From the NCBI GenBank assembly GCA_022496785.1, contig SNAP01000009.1, positions 1 to 64,000 on the forward strand: a stretch of DNA of 64,000 nt, read 5' to 3'. This document shows, one piece after another, positions 17,327-25,346 of the stretch. Source of the stretch: Marinilabiliaceae bacterium JC040 (GTDB lineage: Bacteria > Bacteroidota > Bacteroidia > Bacteroidales > Marinifilaceae). Below the pieces are notes generated by a model. That model did no database searches. It saw only the letters and a list, made by a program, of their open reading frames with translations, and was not told where the DNA came from. Position numbers and translations under genes: made by a program. How positions within the stretch are numbered: position 1 is the stretch's first letter; each line of letters starts with the position of its first letter.

Positions 17327-18475
17327 TTAGGTGTAGTTGTTGATATCTTCTTCTGATATTGAAGAATCTGAAAGAATAATTAATCTTTCAATTATATTTT
17401 TTAATTCTCGTATATTCCCTTTCCAGTTTCTTTCCTTTAGTTTCTCAATAGCAGCTTTAGAAATTTCTTTCTTAGGTATTGCCATTTCGTTACAAATGAT
17501 ATTAATAAAGTGATATGTAAGTTCATCAATATCATCTATTCTTTCATTTAAAGATGGAACTTTTATTAGAATAACACTTAATCGGTGATAAAGATCTTCT
17601 CTGAAATGTCCTTTGGCTATCTCTTTTTGAAGATTTTTATTTGTGGCTGCAATAACTCTTACATTAACATCAATTTTTCCATCTCCACCAACTTTTGATA
17701 TTGTGTTTTCTTGAAGAGTTCTAAGCATTTTTGCTTGTGTATCTAGACTCATATCACCTATTTCGTCGAGAAATAGTGTTCCATTGTTGGCTAGTTCAAA
17801 TTTACCTTTCTTTGATTTGTAAGCTGAAGTGAAAGCTCCTTTTTCATGTCCAAAGAGTTCACTTTCAATTAATTCAGATGGGATAGCAGCACAGTTGACA
17901 TCAATAAAAGGATTTAATTTTCTAGTACTGTTTTCGTGTATCTGTCTTGCAACTAACTCTTTACCAGTTCCATTATCTCCAGTAATAAGAACTCTAGCAT
18001 CTGTTGGTGCTACTTTATCAATGATGTTTTTGACTTTTTCTAGAGCTTTAGAATGCCCAATCATTTTATATTTACTGCTGATAGATTCGCTAAGATGTTT
18101 TGTGGTTTCTTGTAGACTAGCCTTTTCAGTAGCATGTTTAATGGTTAGGATAATTCTATTTAAATCGAGAGGTTTTTCAATAAAATCGAAAGCTCCTAGT
18201 TTAATGGATTCTACGGCAGTGTCGATATTGCCGTGACCAGAAATCATGATTACAGGAGTTTGATTTGTGGGTTTTATTTTTTTAAGGACTTCAATACCGT
18301 CAATTTCAGGCATCTTTATATCACAAAAGATAAGATCGAAGTTCGATTTGTGTATAATCTCTAATCCTTCAATTCCATTTGCAGCTAGTTCTACTGAATG
18401 ATTTTCGTATTCAAGTATTTCTTTTAAGCTATTGCGAATGCTTTTTTCATCGTCTATAACAAGTATTTTAGCCAT
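17327..18475 (-). CDS. NtrC-type response regulator lacking a DNA-binding domain
   Basis: From the Met at 18475 this is a 382-residue protein. A receiver domain (MAKILVIDDE, phosphorylation Asp52 in CDIKMP, Lys in IEKPLDL) is followed by a sigma-54-type AAA+ domain with Walker A GDNGTGKE, Walker B LFLDEIGDMS and the loop GAFTSA in place of GAFTGA. The chain ends soon after WKGNIRELKNIIERLI, with a TAA stop and no Fis-type helix-turn-helix. The frame is open further upstream, but that stretch contains the terminator of the previous gene, so I use the later Met. No kinase is adjacent. hydF follows at 19 bases. Confidence 0.9.
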   Translation of the reverse strand: MAKILVIDDEKSIRNSLKEILEYENHSVELAANGIEGLEIIHKSNFDLIFCDIKMPEIDGIEVLKKIKPTNQTPVIMISGHGNIDTAVESIKLGAFDFIEKPLDLNRIILTIKHATEKASLQETTKHLSESISSKYKMIGHSKALEKVKNIIDKVAPTDARVLITGDNGTGKELVARQIHENSTRKLNPFIDVNCAAIPSELIESELFGHEKGAFTSAYKSKKGKFELANNGTLFLDEIGDMSLDTQAKMLRTLQENTISKVGGDGKIDVNVRVIAATNKNLQKEIAKGHFREDLYHRLSVILIKVPSLNERIDDIDELTYHFINIICNEMAIPKKEISKAAIEKLKERNWKGNIRELKNIIERLIILSDSSISEEDINNYT

Positions 18476-18496
18476 TTCTATTAAATTATAGGGTAT

Positions 18497-18539
18497 AAAA
18501 AAAACTATTCCCACATAGAATGTAGAGAATAGTTTTTTA
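18497..18539 (-). terminator. Terminator of the LPP20-like lipoprotein gene
   Basis: AAAACTATTC (18501-18510) pairs with GAATAGTTTT (18527-18536). On the minus strand the stem ends in a run of Ts. Confidence 0.8.
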
Positions 18540-18550
18540 TTTGGATGTAA

Positions 18551-19117
18551 TTACTTACCGAAATTTTCCATTTCTTTTTCCATTTTTTCGTTGAATTTGT
18601 GAGCTTCAAAATCTTGTCTTAAAGCAGCTTCTTTAGAAATGTTTGTTTTAATTTTATTTAAAACAGCATCTTTAGCAACTTCAACAGCAACATAAGTTAC
18701 ATATTTACCATTCTTTTGGTAAGTTTTAGAACATATAACAGAAAGATTGTTAATTTCTTGTTTAACAAGTTCTTTAGTTAAATTTTCAAATTTATCTTGA
18801 AAATTCATTTTATCAGAAATTTGTCTTTCGTTAGTGTATTGCTCAGTCGATCTTTTGATAATCTTGTTAATAGAAGCAGCAAGGTTAGCTGAAGCAGCTA
18901 GATTTGCTTTTCTTTTCGAAGTTTGAAGATCTAAACTTGTACCAATACCAGTTGCTCTGAAGGCAATTTTGTCTGTATGAAATTCAGCATCTCCACAAGG
19001 AGTTACGATTTCTGTTCCTAGAGCATTTTCTTGTTGTTTAGTTAGTCCTTTTTTTGAACCACAGCTAGCTATTGTAATTGCTAACGTACATACTATTAAG
19101 TATTTGATAATTTTCAT
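18551..19117 (-). CDS. LPP20-like lipoprotein
   Basis: This 188-residue protein starts with a lipoprotein signal (MKIIKYLIVCTLAITIASC, lipobox Cys19). The mature part includes a basic helical stretch, SKRKANLAASANLAASINKI, then TYQKNGKYVTYVAVEVAKDAVLNKI, a pattern I associate with the LPP20 lipoprotein family. The C-terminus is charged and helical. The role is unknown. It stands alone with its own terminator; a TATTTTTG-like -7 box (19190-19197, minus strand) and an imperfect palindromic hairpin (19151-19182) lie in the leader. Confidence 0.7.
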   Translation of the reverse strand: MKIIKYLIVCTLAITIASCGSKKGLTKQQENALGTEIVTPCGDAEFHTDKIAFRATGIGTSLDLQTSKRKANLAASANLAASINKIIKRSTEQYTNERQISDKMNFQDKFENLTKELVKQEINNLSVICSKTYQKNGKYVTYVAVEVAKDAVLNKIKTNISKEAALRQDFEAHKFNEKMEKEMENFGK

Positions 19118-19256
19118 AACAATGGTTTTATAATGTTTTTATAATATCTTGAGAGTAAAAATTAAATATTTAATTTACTCTTATAGTATCAAAAATAGTA
19201 AATTCTTGTTTTCGAACCTAAATATTTATATACTTTCTATATACCTGTATATGTAA

Positions 19257-20591
19257 TTAGTATCTTAACCATTTCCATAACTCTTTGTATGTTACCTTCT
19301 TACCATACATTAATATACCAACACGATATATTTTAGCAGAAAGTGCAATAAGAGCTATTACTGTTGCAATAAGAGACACCATAGAGACTATAATTTCCCA
19401 TGTAGGTACTCCAAAAGGTATTCTTACCAACATTACAATAGGTGATGAGAAAGGAATTACAGAAGCCCAAAAAGCAAGAGCACTTTCAGGATTTTTCATA
19501 GCAGCTATACCAATATATAATGCAGCAACCATTATAATCATTAAAGGAGTCATAAATTGGTTAGTTTCTGTTTCACTATCAACAGCAGAAGCTATTGCAG
19601 CAAATAGAGAAGCATATAAAAGATATCCTCCAATAAAGAAAAATAGGAAGTATAGAGCATAGTTTGAAAGCATTCCAGGGTCTAAAGTTTTAGATAGGGA
19701 ACTAGCAATATTTAGTTGTTCAATATCCATTCCTGAAGTTTGAGCAAGTTGAGCCATATCTGTTGTTTGGCGTAGGGTTTCCATATCTATATTAGGCATA
19801 AGGATTAGCTGTCCTACAATAAATAAGATTCCAATAAAAACAATCCATATAAGGAATTGAGTAAGTCCAACAAGAGCAATACCTATAATTTTACCAATCA
19901 TTAGTTGGAAAGGTTTAACCGACGAAATAATAACCTCAACAATTCTATTACTTTTTTCCTCTATAACACCTCGCATAACTTGAGTACAGTACATAAGTAT
20001 AAACATGTAGATTATGAATCCACCAACCATACCAAGTATAGAAAGAATTTCTGAAGAGCTTTCTTTAGCAGTACCACTTTCAACATCAAGTTTAAGTGTT
20101 TTAAGTTCTATTCTAGTTTTAGTAGCAGCAAGTTGTTTATCTAAGTCTGGAATACCAATTTTACTTAGAATGGCATTCTTTTTAAGGTTTTCAATTTTGA
20201 AAGATACCTGTTTAGATATTCTGTTTTTAACTTCCATAGGGACTTGCATTTTAGAGAAAAGTTCAGCTTCATTTTTCTCAATTATGTCTTTTGGAAGATA
20301 TAGTACAGCATAATAATCTTTTTCAAGAAGATTGTTTTTCTCTTTCTCGAAATTTACATCTTTAAGATACTTATATTTAGTGTATTCTGTAGATGTAACA
20401 GGTTGTTCTATTGTTGATTCGTTTATTACAGCAACATTTCTTACTTCTTTATCATCGTGAACCATCATGAAGATAAGGAATGCATAGAAAAGTGCAAAAA
20501 GAATAGGTACAGCAAGTGTAAGTATAATAAAACTTTTTTTTCTAGCGCGAGTAAGAAATTCGCGTTTTATAATTATTAGTATTTTATTCAT
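19257..20591 (-). CDS. ABC-2 type export permease (NatB-like)
   Basis: This 444-residue protein is the membrane subunit of an ABC exporter. It begins MNKILIIIKREFLTRARKKSF followed by a first transmembrane helix (about 21-42), then a large extracytoplasmic domain (about 45-180), then about five more helices ending near residue 430. The motif GVIEEKSNRIVEVIISSVKPFQLMIGKIIG is diagnostic of NatB/YhaP-like ABC-2 permeases. It starts 11 bases after the ATPase gene, so the two form one operon. The substrate is unknown; relatives export sodium or drugs. Confidence 0.88.
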   Translation of the reverse strand: MNKILIIIKREFLTRARKKSFIILTLAVPILFALFYAFLIFMMVHDDKEVRNVAVINESTIEQPVTSTEYTKYKYLKDVNFEKEKNNLLEKDYYAVLYLPKDIIEKNEAELFSKMQVPMEVKNRISKQVSFKIENLKKNAILSKIGIPDLDKQLAATKTRIELKTLKLDVESGTAKESSSEILSILGMVGGFIIYMFILMYCTQVMRGVIEEKSNRIVEVIISSVKPFQLMIGKIIGIALVGLTQFLIWIVFIGILFIVGQLILMPNIDMETLRQTTDMAQLAQTSGMDIEQLNIASSLSKTLDPGMLSNYALYFLFFFIGGYLLYASLFAAIASAVDSETETNQFMTPLMIIMVAALYIGIAAMKNPESALAFWASVIPFSSPIVMLVRIPFGVPTWEIIVSMVSLIATVIALIALSAKIYRVGILMYGKKVTYKELWKWLRY

Positions 20592-20602
20592 GTCGGTATG
20601 CT

Positions 20603-21523
20603 TTATTTTTTGTTATTATTATCTACAAGTTGGATGAAAATATCATTCATAGTAGGAATTATTTCACGGAAAGAAACAAGTTTGTTGTTTTCAATAATCT
20701 TAGAGATTAATTGATTTGTTTCTATTTCATTAGATTTAATAATATCAAAGAAGTGTTGATTGTTATTAGAGTGTTGGTTAGAAATATTAAATTGTTTTGA
20801 AAGTTCTTCAAGACAGTCTGTATTTCCTTCATAGCATATTTCAAATTTGTTTGTGCTATGTTTCATTCTAATTTCTTCAACAGTACCTTCAACAATTTTC
20901 TTAGAATTGTTAATTAAAGCGATATCAGTACAAATTTCTTCAACAGACGACATATTGTGAGTTGAAAAAATTATTGTTGTCCCATTATCTTTAAGGTTTA
21001 GAATTTCATTTTTTAAAAGATTTGCATTGATAGGGTCGAATCCACTAAAAGGTTCATCAAAAATTAACAATTCTGGTTCGTGAAGAATAGTAATTATGAA
21101 TTGAATCTTTTGTGCCATACCTTTTGAAAGTTCTTCAACTTTTTTGTCCCACCAAGTTGAGATTTCAAATTTATCAAACCAGTGTTTTAAACGTTTTTTC
21201 GCTTCTGTTTTTGATAAACCTTTTAATGTTGCAAGATAAACAGCTTGATCGCCTACTTTCATCTTTTTGTATAGTCCTCTTTCTTCTGGTAGATATCCTA
21301 TTCTATTTACATCCGACGGTTTTAGGGGCTGTCCGTCAAATATAATTTCTCCAGAATCTGGAGCAGTTATTTGGTTTATTATTCTAATAAGTGAAGTTTT
21401 ACCAGCACCATTTGGACCTAATAAACCATATACTGAGCCTTTGGGAATAGAAATAGAAACTTTATCTAGAGCCTTGTGATTGGCATAGTTTTTATCAATG
21501 TTAATGGCTTCAAAAAATGTCAT
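20603..21523 (-). CDS. ABC exporter ATP-binding protein (NatA-like)
   Basis: This 306-residue ATPase pairs with the downstream permease. It has Walker A GLLGPNGAGKTS (about residues 33-44), the Q-loop region, signature LSKGMAQK (a variant of LSGGQ), Walker B LLIFDEPFSGFDP and switch STHNM. The C-terminal 80 residues form the extension typical of NatA/DUF4162-type subunits. It is the first gene of the two-gene operon. The upstream sequence shows no consensus promoter that I can identify. Confidence 0.92.
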   Translation of the reverse strand: MTFFEAINIDKNYANHKALDKVSISIPKGSVYGLLGPNGAGKTSLIRIINQITAPDSGEIIFDGQPLKPSDVNRIGYLPEERGLYKKMKVGDQAVYLATLKGLSKTEAKKRLKHWFDKFEISTWWDKKVEELSKGMAQKIQFIITILHEPELLIFDEPFSGFDPINANLLKNEILNLKDNGTTIIFSTHNMSSVEEICTDIALINNSKKIVEGTVEEIRMKHSTNKFEICYEGNTDCLEELSKQFNISNQHSNNNQHFFDIIKSNEIETNQLISKIIENNKLVSFREIIPTMNDIFIQLVDNNNKK

Positions 21524-21551
21524 TGGGTATAGTATTTTAGTTTATACAATA

Positions 21552-21583
21552 AGGCCTCATTATGCATAAACATAATGAGGCCT
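21552..21583 (-). terminator. Terminator after the biotin-carrier gene
   Basis: AGGCCTCATTATG (21552-21564) pairs perfectly with CATAATGAGGCCT (21571-21583). The T run on the minus strand is short and interrupted. Confidence 0.65.
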
Positions 21584-21590
21584 ATAAAAA

Positions 21591-21908
21591 TTAGTCTTCT
21601 AATTCAATCATAATGTAGTCTTTTGGTACAGCTTGATCAACTTCGATGTTAATTTTTTTGATTGTTCCACTTTTTGGTGCAACAATTTTATTTAACATTT
21701 TCATTGCTTCTAATATCAAAAGTTCTTCTCCAGCTTCAACTTTTTGGCCTATTTCGACCTCAATTTTTCTGATAGTACCTGGAAGAGTAACTATTATATG
21801 ATTTGGGTTTTTAGCTTCCCATTTCTTACGATTTTTGTAATTAGTCGTAAGTTTCGTCTTATAAGTACAATCATGTACTATAATTTCGCTATAATCTTCT
21901 GTACACAT
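21591..21908 (-). CDS. Biotin carboxyl carrier protein
   Basis: This 105-residue protein has a biotinyl domain with the biotin attachment lysine K70 in LEAMKM and the family pattern TLPGTIRKIEVEIGQKVEAGEELL. The N-terminal 35 residues are not recognisable. It begins 11 bases after the carboxyltransferase gene, so the two form a complex. The carrier moves CO2 between a biotin carboxylase (not in this window) and the carboxyltransferase, or accepts it in a decarboxylase. Propionyl/methylmalonyl-CoA metabolism is the likely setting. Confidence 0.92.
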   Translation of the reverse strand: MCTEDYSEIIVHDCTYKTKLTTNYKNRKKWEAKNPNHIIVTLPGTIRKIEVEIGQKVEAGEELLILEAMKMLNKIVAPKSGTIKKINIEVDQAVPKDYIMIELED

Positions 21909-21919
21909 AATTACGTTTT

Positions 21920-23464
21920 TTAAAATGGAGGAATTCCATGTTTCTTTTTAGGCATAGATGCAACTTTACCTTTAGAAACTTCGAAAGAATGGATTAACAC
22001 TTTTCTAATTTCTTCTGGTTCAATAACAGAATCGATATACCCTTTAGATGCAGCAACGTAAGGATTAGCAAATTTATCTTTGTACTCTTGAACCTTCTCA
22101 ACTCTCATTGCTTCAGGATCTTCAGCACCAGCTATTTCTTTTCTAAAGATAATGTTTGCAGCACCTTGAGGTCCCATAACAGCGATTTCTGCAGTAGGAA
22201 GTGCATACATGAAGTCAGCTCTTAGGTGACGAGAGTTCATAGCGATGTAACCACCACCATAAGCTTTACGGATAATAACTGTGATTTTTGGTACAGTAGC
22301 TTCAGAATAAGCATAAAGTACTTTTGCACCGTGACGGATAACACCAGCATGCTCTTGGTCTACACCAGGAAGGTATCCAGGCATATCTTCAAGAGTTAAA
22401 ATAGGGATGTTGAACGCATCACAGAATCTAATGAATCTAGCAGCTTTATCAGAAGAGTCGCAGTCAAGAACACCAGCTAAAACAAGAGGTTGGTTCGCAA
22501 CGAAACCTATAGTTTCACCGTTAATTCTACCGAAACCTATAACGATATTACCTGCGAAATCTTTTTGAATTTCAAAGAAATCAGAATCATCTGCAATACA
22601 TTTGATGCAGTCTCTGATATCGTAAGGAATTGTAGGATCTTCAGGAACCACTTCTTCAATTTTGTACTCTGGTTTTGGAGGTTTAGCAGGGAAAGACTTA
22701 GCTTTCTTGTCGCAACTCCAAGGAATGAAAGTAACAAGTTTTTTAATTTGCTCGAAACATTCGTTCTCAGTTTCAGCGTAGAAATGAGCATTACCGTTGA
22801 TTTCACTGTGAACTTTAGCACCGCCAAGTTCTTCCATTGAGATTTCTTCGCCAAGCACAGATTTAATAACGCCAGGACCAGTAATAAACATTTTAGAGAT
22901 GTTGTTTACTACGAATACGAAGTCTGTTAGAGCTGGAGAATATACAGCACCACCAGCACATGGTCCTAAGATTACAGATAATTGAGGAATAACCCCTGAA
23001 GCTAATGTATTTCTGAAGAAGATTTCTCCATATCCAGCAAGAGAATCAACCCCTTCTTGGATACGAGCACCACCCGAATCATTAATACCAATCAAAGGTA
23101 CACGCAATTTAAGAGCGTGATCCATAATCTTTGTTATTTTTCTTGCATGCATAAGACCAAGAGATCCACCTGCAACAGTAAAATCTTGAGCATAGATACA
23201 AATAGGTTCACCGTAGATAGTACCTGTACCAATGACAACACCATCTCCTTGAAGAACTTTCTTGTCCATTCCAAACTCACGACCTTGATGTTCAACGAAT
23301 AAATCATACTCGCAGAAAGAGTCTTCATCAACGATAGCTAAGATTCTTTCTCTAGCAGTAAGTTTACCCATGGCAACTTGCTTCTGGATAGCTTTTTCTC
23401 CGCCACCAAGTTGTGCTTTTTCTTTTCTTTTTCTTAAATCAAGAATGTTATTTTTCAAAGACAT
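21920..23464 (-). CDS. Acyl-CoA carboxyltransferase subunit (propionyl-CoA carboxylase beta / MmdA-like)
   Basis: This 514-residue protein has the crotonase-like N- and C-terminal carboxyltransferase domains. Landmarks are GKLTARERI, RVPLIGINDSGGARIQEGVDSLAGYGEIFF, GPCAGGAVYSPALTDF, GFVANQPLVLAGVLD, LTLEDMPGYLPGVDQEHAGVIRHGAK and AYGGGYIAMNSR. The length and motifs fit propionyl-CoA carboxylase beta or methylmalonyl-CoA decarboxylase alpha, which I cannot separate from sequence. With the downstream biotin carrier it probably interconverts propionyl-CoA and methylmalonyl-CoA in the propionate/succinate pathway common in Bacteroidota. Confidence 0.93.
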   Translation of the reverse strand: MSLKNNILDLRKRKEKAQLGGGEKAIQKQVAMGKLTARERILAIVDEDSFCEYDLFVEHQGREFGMDKKVLQGDGVVIGTGTIYGEPICIYAQDFTVAGGSLGLMHARKITKIMDHALKLRVPLIGINDSGGARIQEGVDSLAGYGEIFFRNTLASGVIPQLSVILGPCAGGAVYSPALTDFVFVVNNISKMFITGPGVIKSVLGEEISMEELGGAKVHSEINGNAHFYAETENECFEQIKKLVTFIPWSCDKKAKSFPAKPPKPEYKIEEVVPEDPTIPYDIRDCIKCIADDSDFFEIQKDFAGNIVIGFGRINGETIGFVANQPLVLAGVLDCDSSDKAARFIRFCDAFNIPILTLEDMPGYLPGVDQEHAGVIRHGAKVLYAYSEATVPKITVIIRKAYGGGYIAMNSRHLRADFMYALPTAEIAVMGPQGAANIIFRKEIAGAEDPEAMRVEKVQEYKDKFANPYVAASKGYIDSVIEPEEIRKVLIHSFEVSKGKVASMPKKKHGIPPF

Positions 23465-23565
23465 ATAAAATTACTTTGGTTTATATTTTAGTAGCTTGCT
23501 TTTTAGGGCAATTTACTATCATTTAACGCACAAGGATACAAAAAAAAACATTTACAATGAACAAA

Positions 23566-23604
23566 ATGCCCGAATTTTTGAATTTGAATTCAAAATTCGG
23601 GCAT
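23566..23604 (-). terminator. Terminator of the DUF1573 gene
   Basis: ATGCCCGAATTTT at the left pairs with AAAATTCGGGCAT at the right of this interval in a 13-bp stem, 23 bases after the stop (minus strand). Confidence 0.75.
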
Positions 23605-23627
23605 TAGGTGTATGTGGTTTTAGATGT

Positions 23628-24722
23628 TTACTTTTTGTTAGATATAACTTGTCCAATAACCTCTAAACGTACAGAATGGTGTTTTGGGTCGTTTGTTATT
23701 ATGTTTATAAATTTGTGTTGACGACCACTTTTATTTTTTGCATTAAAAGTTATTTTGATTTTTGCAGATTGTCCACCTTTTATCTTTTTTGTTTTAGAAA
23801 ATACAGCAGTACATCCACAACTAGCTATGATTTTATGAATAATTAATTCGTTTTTACCTTCGTTTTTAAAAATGAAATCTTTACTAGTTTTTTCACCTTC
23901 TTTAATTGTTCCAAATTTAAATTTAGTTGTTTCGAATTTTATTTTAGGAGCATTTTTTAATTCTTTAGGTGTTAGTTTAGTGAAATCTTCTGTTATTGTG
24001 GCATTTACAATAATGTCATTTTTAAATGAATGTTTGTTGTTAACGTATAATTTTAAACGATTATACATATAACCATAGTCTTTTTTTATTTCTCCATTAA
24101 CACCTATTGTTATTTTAGCTATTTCTTTAGGTTTAAGTTTAATGTTTTCAGGAGTTATTATTATATGGTTTGGTATATTTCTGAAACTTAATTCTGTTTC
24201 TTTGTCTGAGTAGTTAAGAATTTGAACAGTGTCTAGTTTTATTTGTTTGTCGGTAACTTCGTTGAAAAATAGTCTATTTCTATATTTTTTGAATCGTAAT
24301 ACTCCTGCTTTTGTAGGGAATTTTTCTTCTAAACTAAGTGGACGAGGAATTATATTACCTCTTATATAAAGAATAGCAATTTTGTTTTTTGCATTCGATT
24401 TGATTGTTATTGTTCTAGCAAATTTCCCTTTTTTCTTTTTGGGATTATATGTTATAGTTATTTTTTCACTTTTATTAGGTAATATCGGTTGTTTTGGAAA
24501 TGAGATATTAATTCTTGATGTAGACGTGTTTGCCCCAGTTATAATTAGAGGGCCAGTTCCTGTGTTTGTGAATTCAAAGCTTACAGTAGCAAGACCTTTT
24601 TCTTCTTGATAATTATTCAAATATTTATTGTATGTTTTGAACTTTATATATGAGTACTTTTTTTGAGCAAATCCTAAATTTGCTATGCATGCAAGTAGTG
24701 CTAATAGAATAATTCTTCTCAT
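23628..24722 (-). CDS. Secreted DUF1573-type protein with repeated Ig-like domains
   Basis: Taking the Met at 24722, the protein has 364 residues and starts with a signal peptide (MRRIILLALLACIANLGFAQ). The C-terminal domain (about residues 265-360; FKFGTIKEGEKTSKDFIFKN, IIASCGCTAVFS, KIKITFNAKNKSGRQ) is a clear DUF1573 module with the CGC motif. Earlier segments such as TVSFEFTNTGTGPLIITGAN look like related beta-sandwich repeats. DUF1573 proteins are abundant in Bacteroidota envelopes, with unknown function. An upstream frame extension of 16 codons looks untranslated. It is a single gene. Confidence 0.85.
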   Translation of the reverse strand: MRRIILLALLACIANLGFAQKKYSYIKFKTYNKYLNNYQEEKGLATVSFEFTNTGTGPLIITGANTSTSRINISFPKQPILPNKSEKITITYNPKKKKGKFARTITIKSNAKNKIAILYIRGNIIPRPLSLEEKFPTKAGVLRFKKYRNRLFFNEVTDKQIKLDTVQILNYSDKETELSFRNIPNHIIITPENIKLKPKEIAKITIGVNGEIKKDYGYMYNRLKLYVNNKHSFKNDIIVNATITEDFTKLTPKELKNAPKIKFETTKFKFGTIKEGEKTSKDFIFKNEGKNELIIHKIIASCGCTAVFSKTKKIKGGQSAKIKITFNAKNKSGRQHKFINIITNDPKHHSVRLEVIGQVISNKK

Positions 24723-24828
24723 TTTTCTTAAGTTTATCTTTGACCTTGGTTTATACACAAATATATACAATAATTGTACTAATTCTTTATATGTAGTATT
24801 TTAAATAGGAAAAAAAAGTAAATTAAGA

Positions 24829-24859
24829 CTTGTAAGTATCTATAAATTATGTATTTTTG
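24829..24859 (+). promoter_or_regulatory. Promoter of rpsO
   Basis: CTTG (24829-24832) and TATTTTTG (24852-24859) are spaced by exactly 19 bases, one mismatch from consensus. Transcription would start near 24866, giving a leader of about 40 bases. The longer reading frame starting at 24849 begins inside this promoter, so it is not the real start. Confidence 0.75.
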
Positions 24860-24908
24860 CCAAAACTCTCAGAGGAGAGTAAAAGTTAATTATAAAATAT
24901 TGAAGAAA

Positions 24909-25181
24909 ATGAATTACTTAACAGCTGAAAAAAAGGAAGAGCTTTTTTCTAAGTACGGGAAGTCTAATAAAGACACAGGTTCAACAGAAGGACAAATCGC
25001 TTTATTTTCATACCGTATTGCTCATTTAACAGAGCATTTGAAATCTAACAAACATGATTTTGCTACACAAAGAGCATTAATCAAATTAGTAGGAAAGCGT
25101 AGATCTTTATTAGATTATTTAAAGAAAAACGACATCGAGCGTTACCGTTCAATTATTGCTGCTTTAAAACTAAGAAGATAA
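24909..25181 (+). CDS. rpsO: Ribosomal protein uS15
   Basis: uS15 binds the central domain of 16S rRNA early in 30S assembly. From the ATG at 24909 the protein has 90 residues, the family length, beginning MNYLTAEKKEELF. It contains the conserved GSTEGQIALFSYRIAHLTEHLKSNKHD with the RNA-binding GSTE loop and LVGKRRSLLDYLKKND. A terminator-like hairpin separates it from pnp, the usual bacterial rpsO-pnp order. Confidence 0.97.
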   Translation: MNYLTAEKKEELFSKYGKSNKDTGSTEGQIALFSYRIAHLTEHLKSNKHDFATQRALIKLVGKRRSLLDYLKKNDIERYRSIIAALKLRR

Positions 25182-25195
25182 TTAGACAAGAAAAT

Positions 25196-25233
25196 AAAAA
25201 CAACTTCGCTTTATGCGGGGTTGTTTTCTTTTT
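25196..25233 (+). terminator. Terminator between rpsO and pnp
   Basis: AAAACAACTTCGC pairs with GCGGGGTTGTTTT (with G-T pairs) around TTTAT, followed by a T-rich tail. It could be partial, since pnp follows on the same strand. Confidence 0.75.
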
Positions 25234-25288
25234 ATTTAGAAAATACGTTGTTAGTAAATAATTTTCTCTATATTACTGTAGATTAATG

Positions 25289-25310
25289 GCTTCGTATAAG
25301 TTAACGAAGC
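25289..25310 (+). promoter_or_regulatory. Leader hairpin before pnp
   Basis: GCTTCGT (25289-25295) pairs perfectly with ACGAAGC (25304-25310) around an 8-base loop, 36 bases before the pnp start. In other bacteria pnp leaders carry stems that mediate autoregulation through RNase III cleavage. Whether this one does so is inference. Confidence 0.35.
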
Positions 25311-25346
25311 AGGATGACGATGATAAAAACAATAAATTAGAATTTT

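Noticed and set aside
19151-19182. Palindromic stem as an RNA regulator upstream of the LPP20-like gene
   Set aside because: It is entirely A/T-rich apart from its ends and has a bulge; it could easily arise by chance in this composition.
22490-22854. Open frames on both strands inside the carboxyltransferase gene
   Set aside because: They are shadows of a strongly conserved gene and show no start signals or family features.
24849-24908. N-terminal extension of uS15
   Set aside because: The extra 20 codons overlap the predicted promoter, and the family starts at the later Met.
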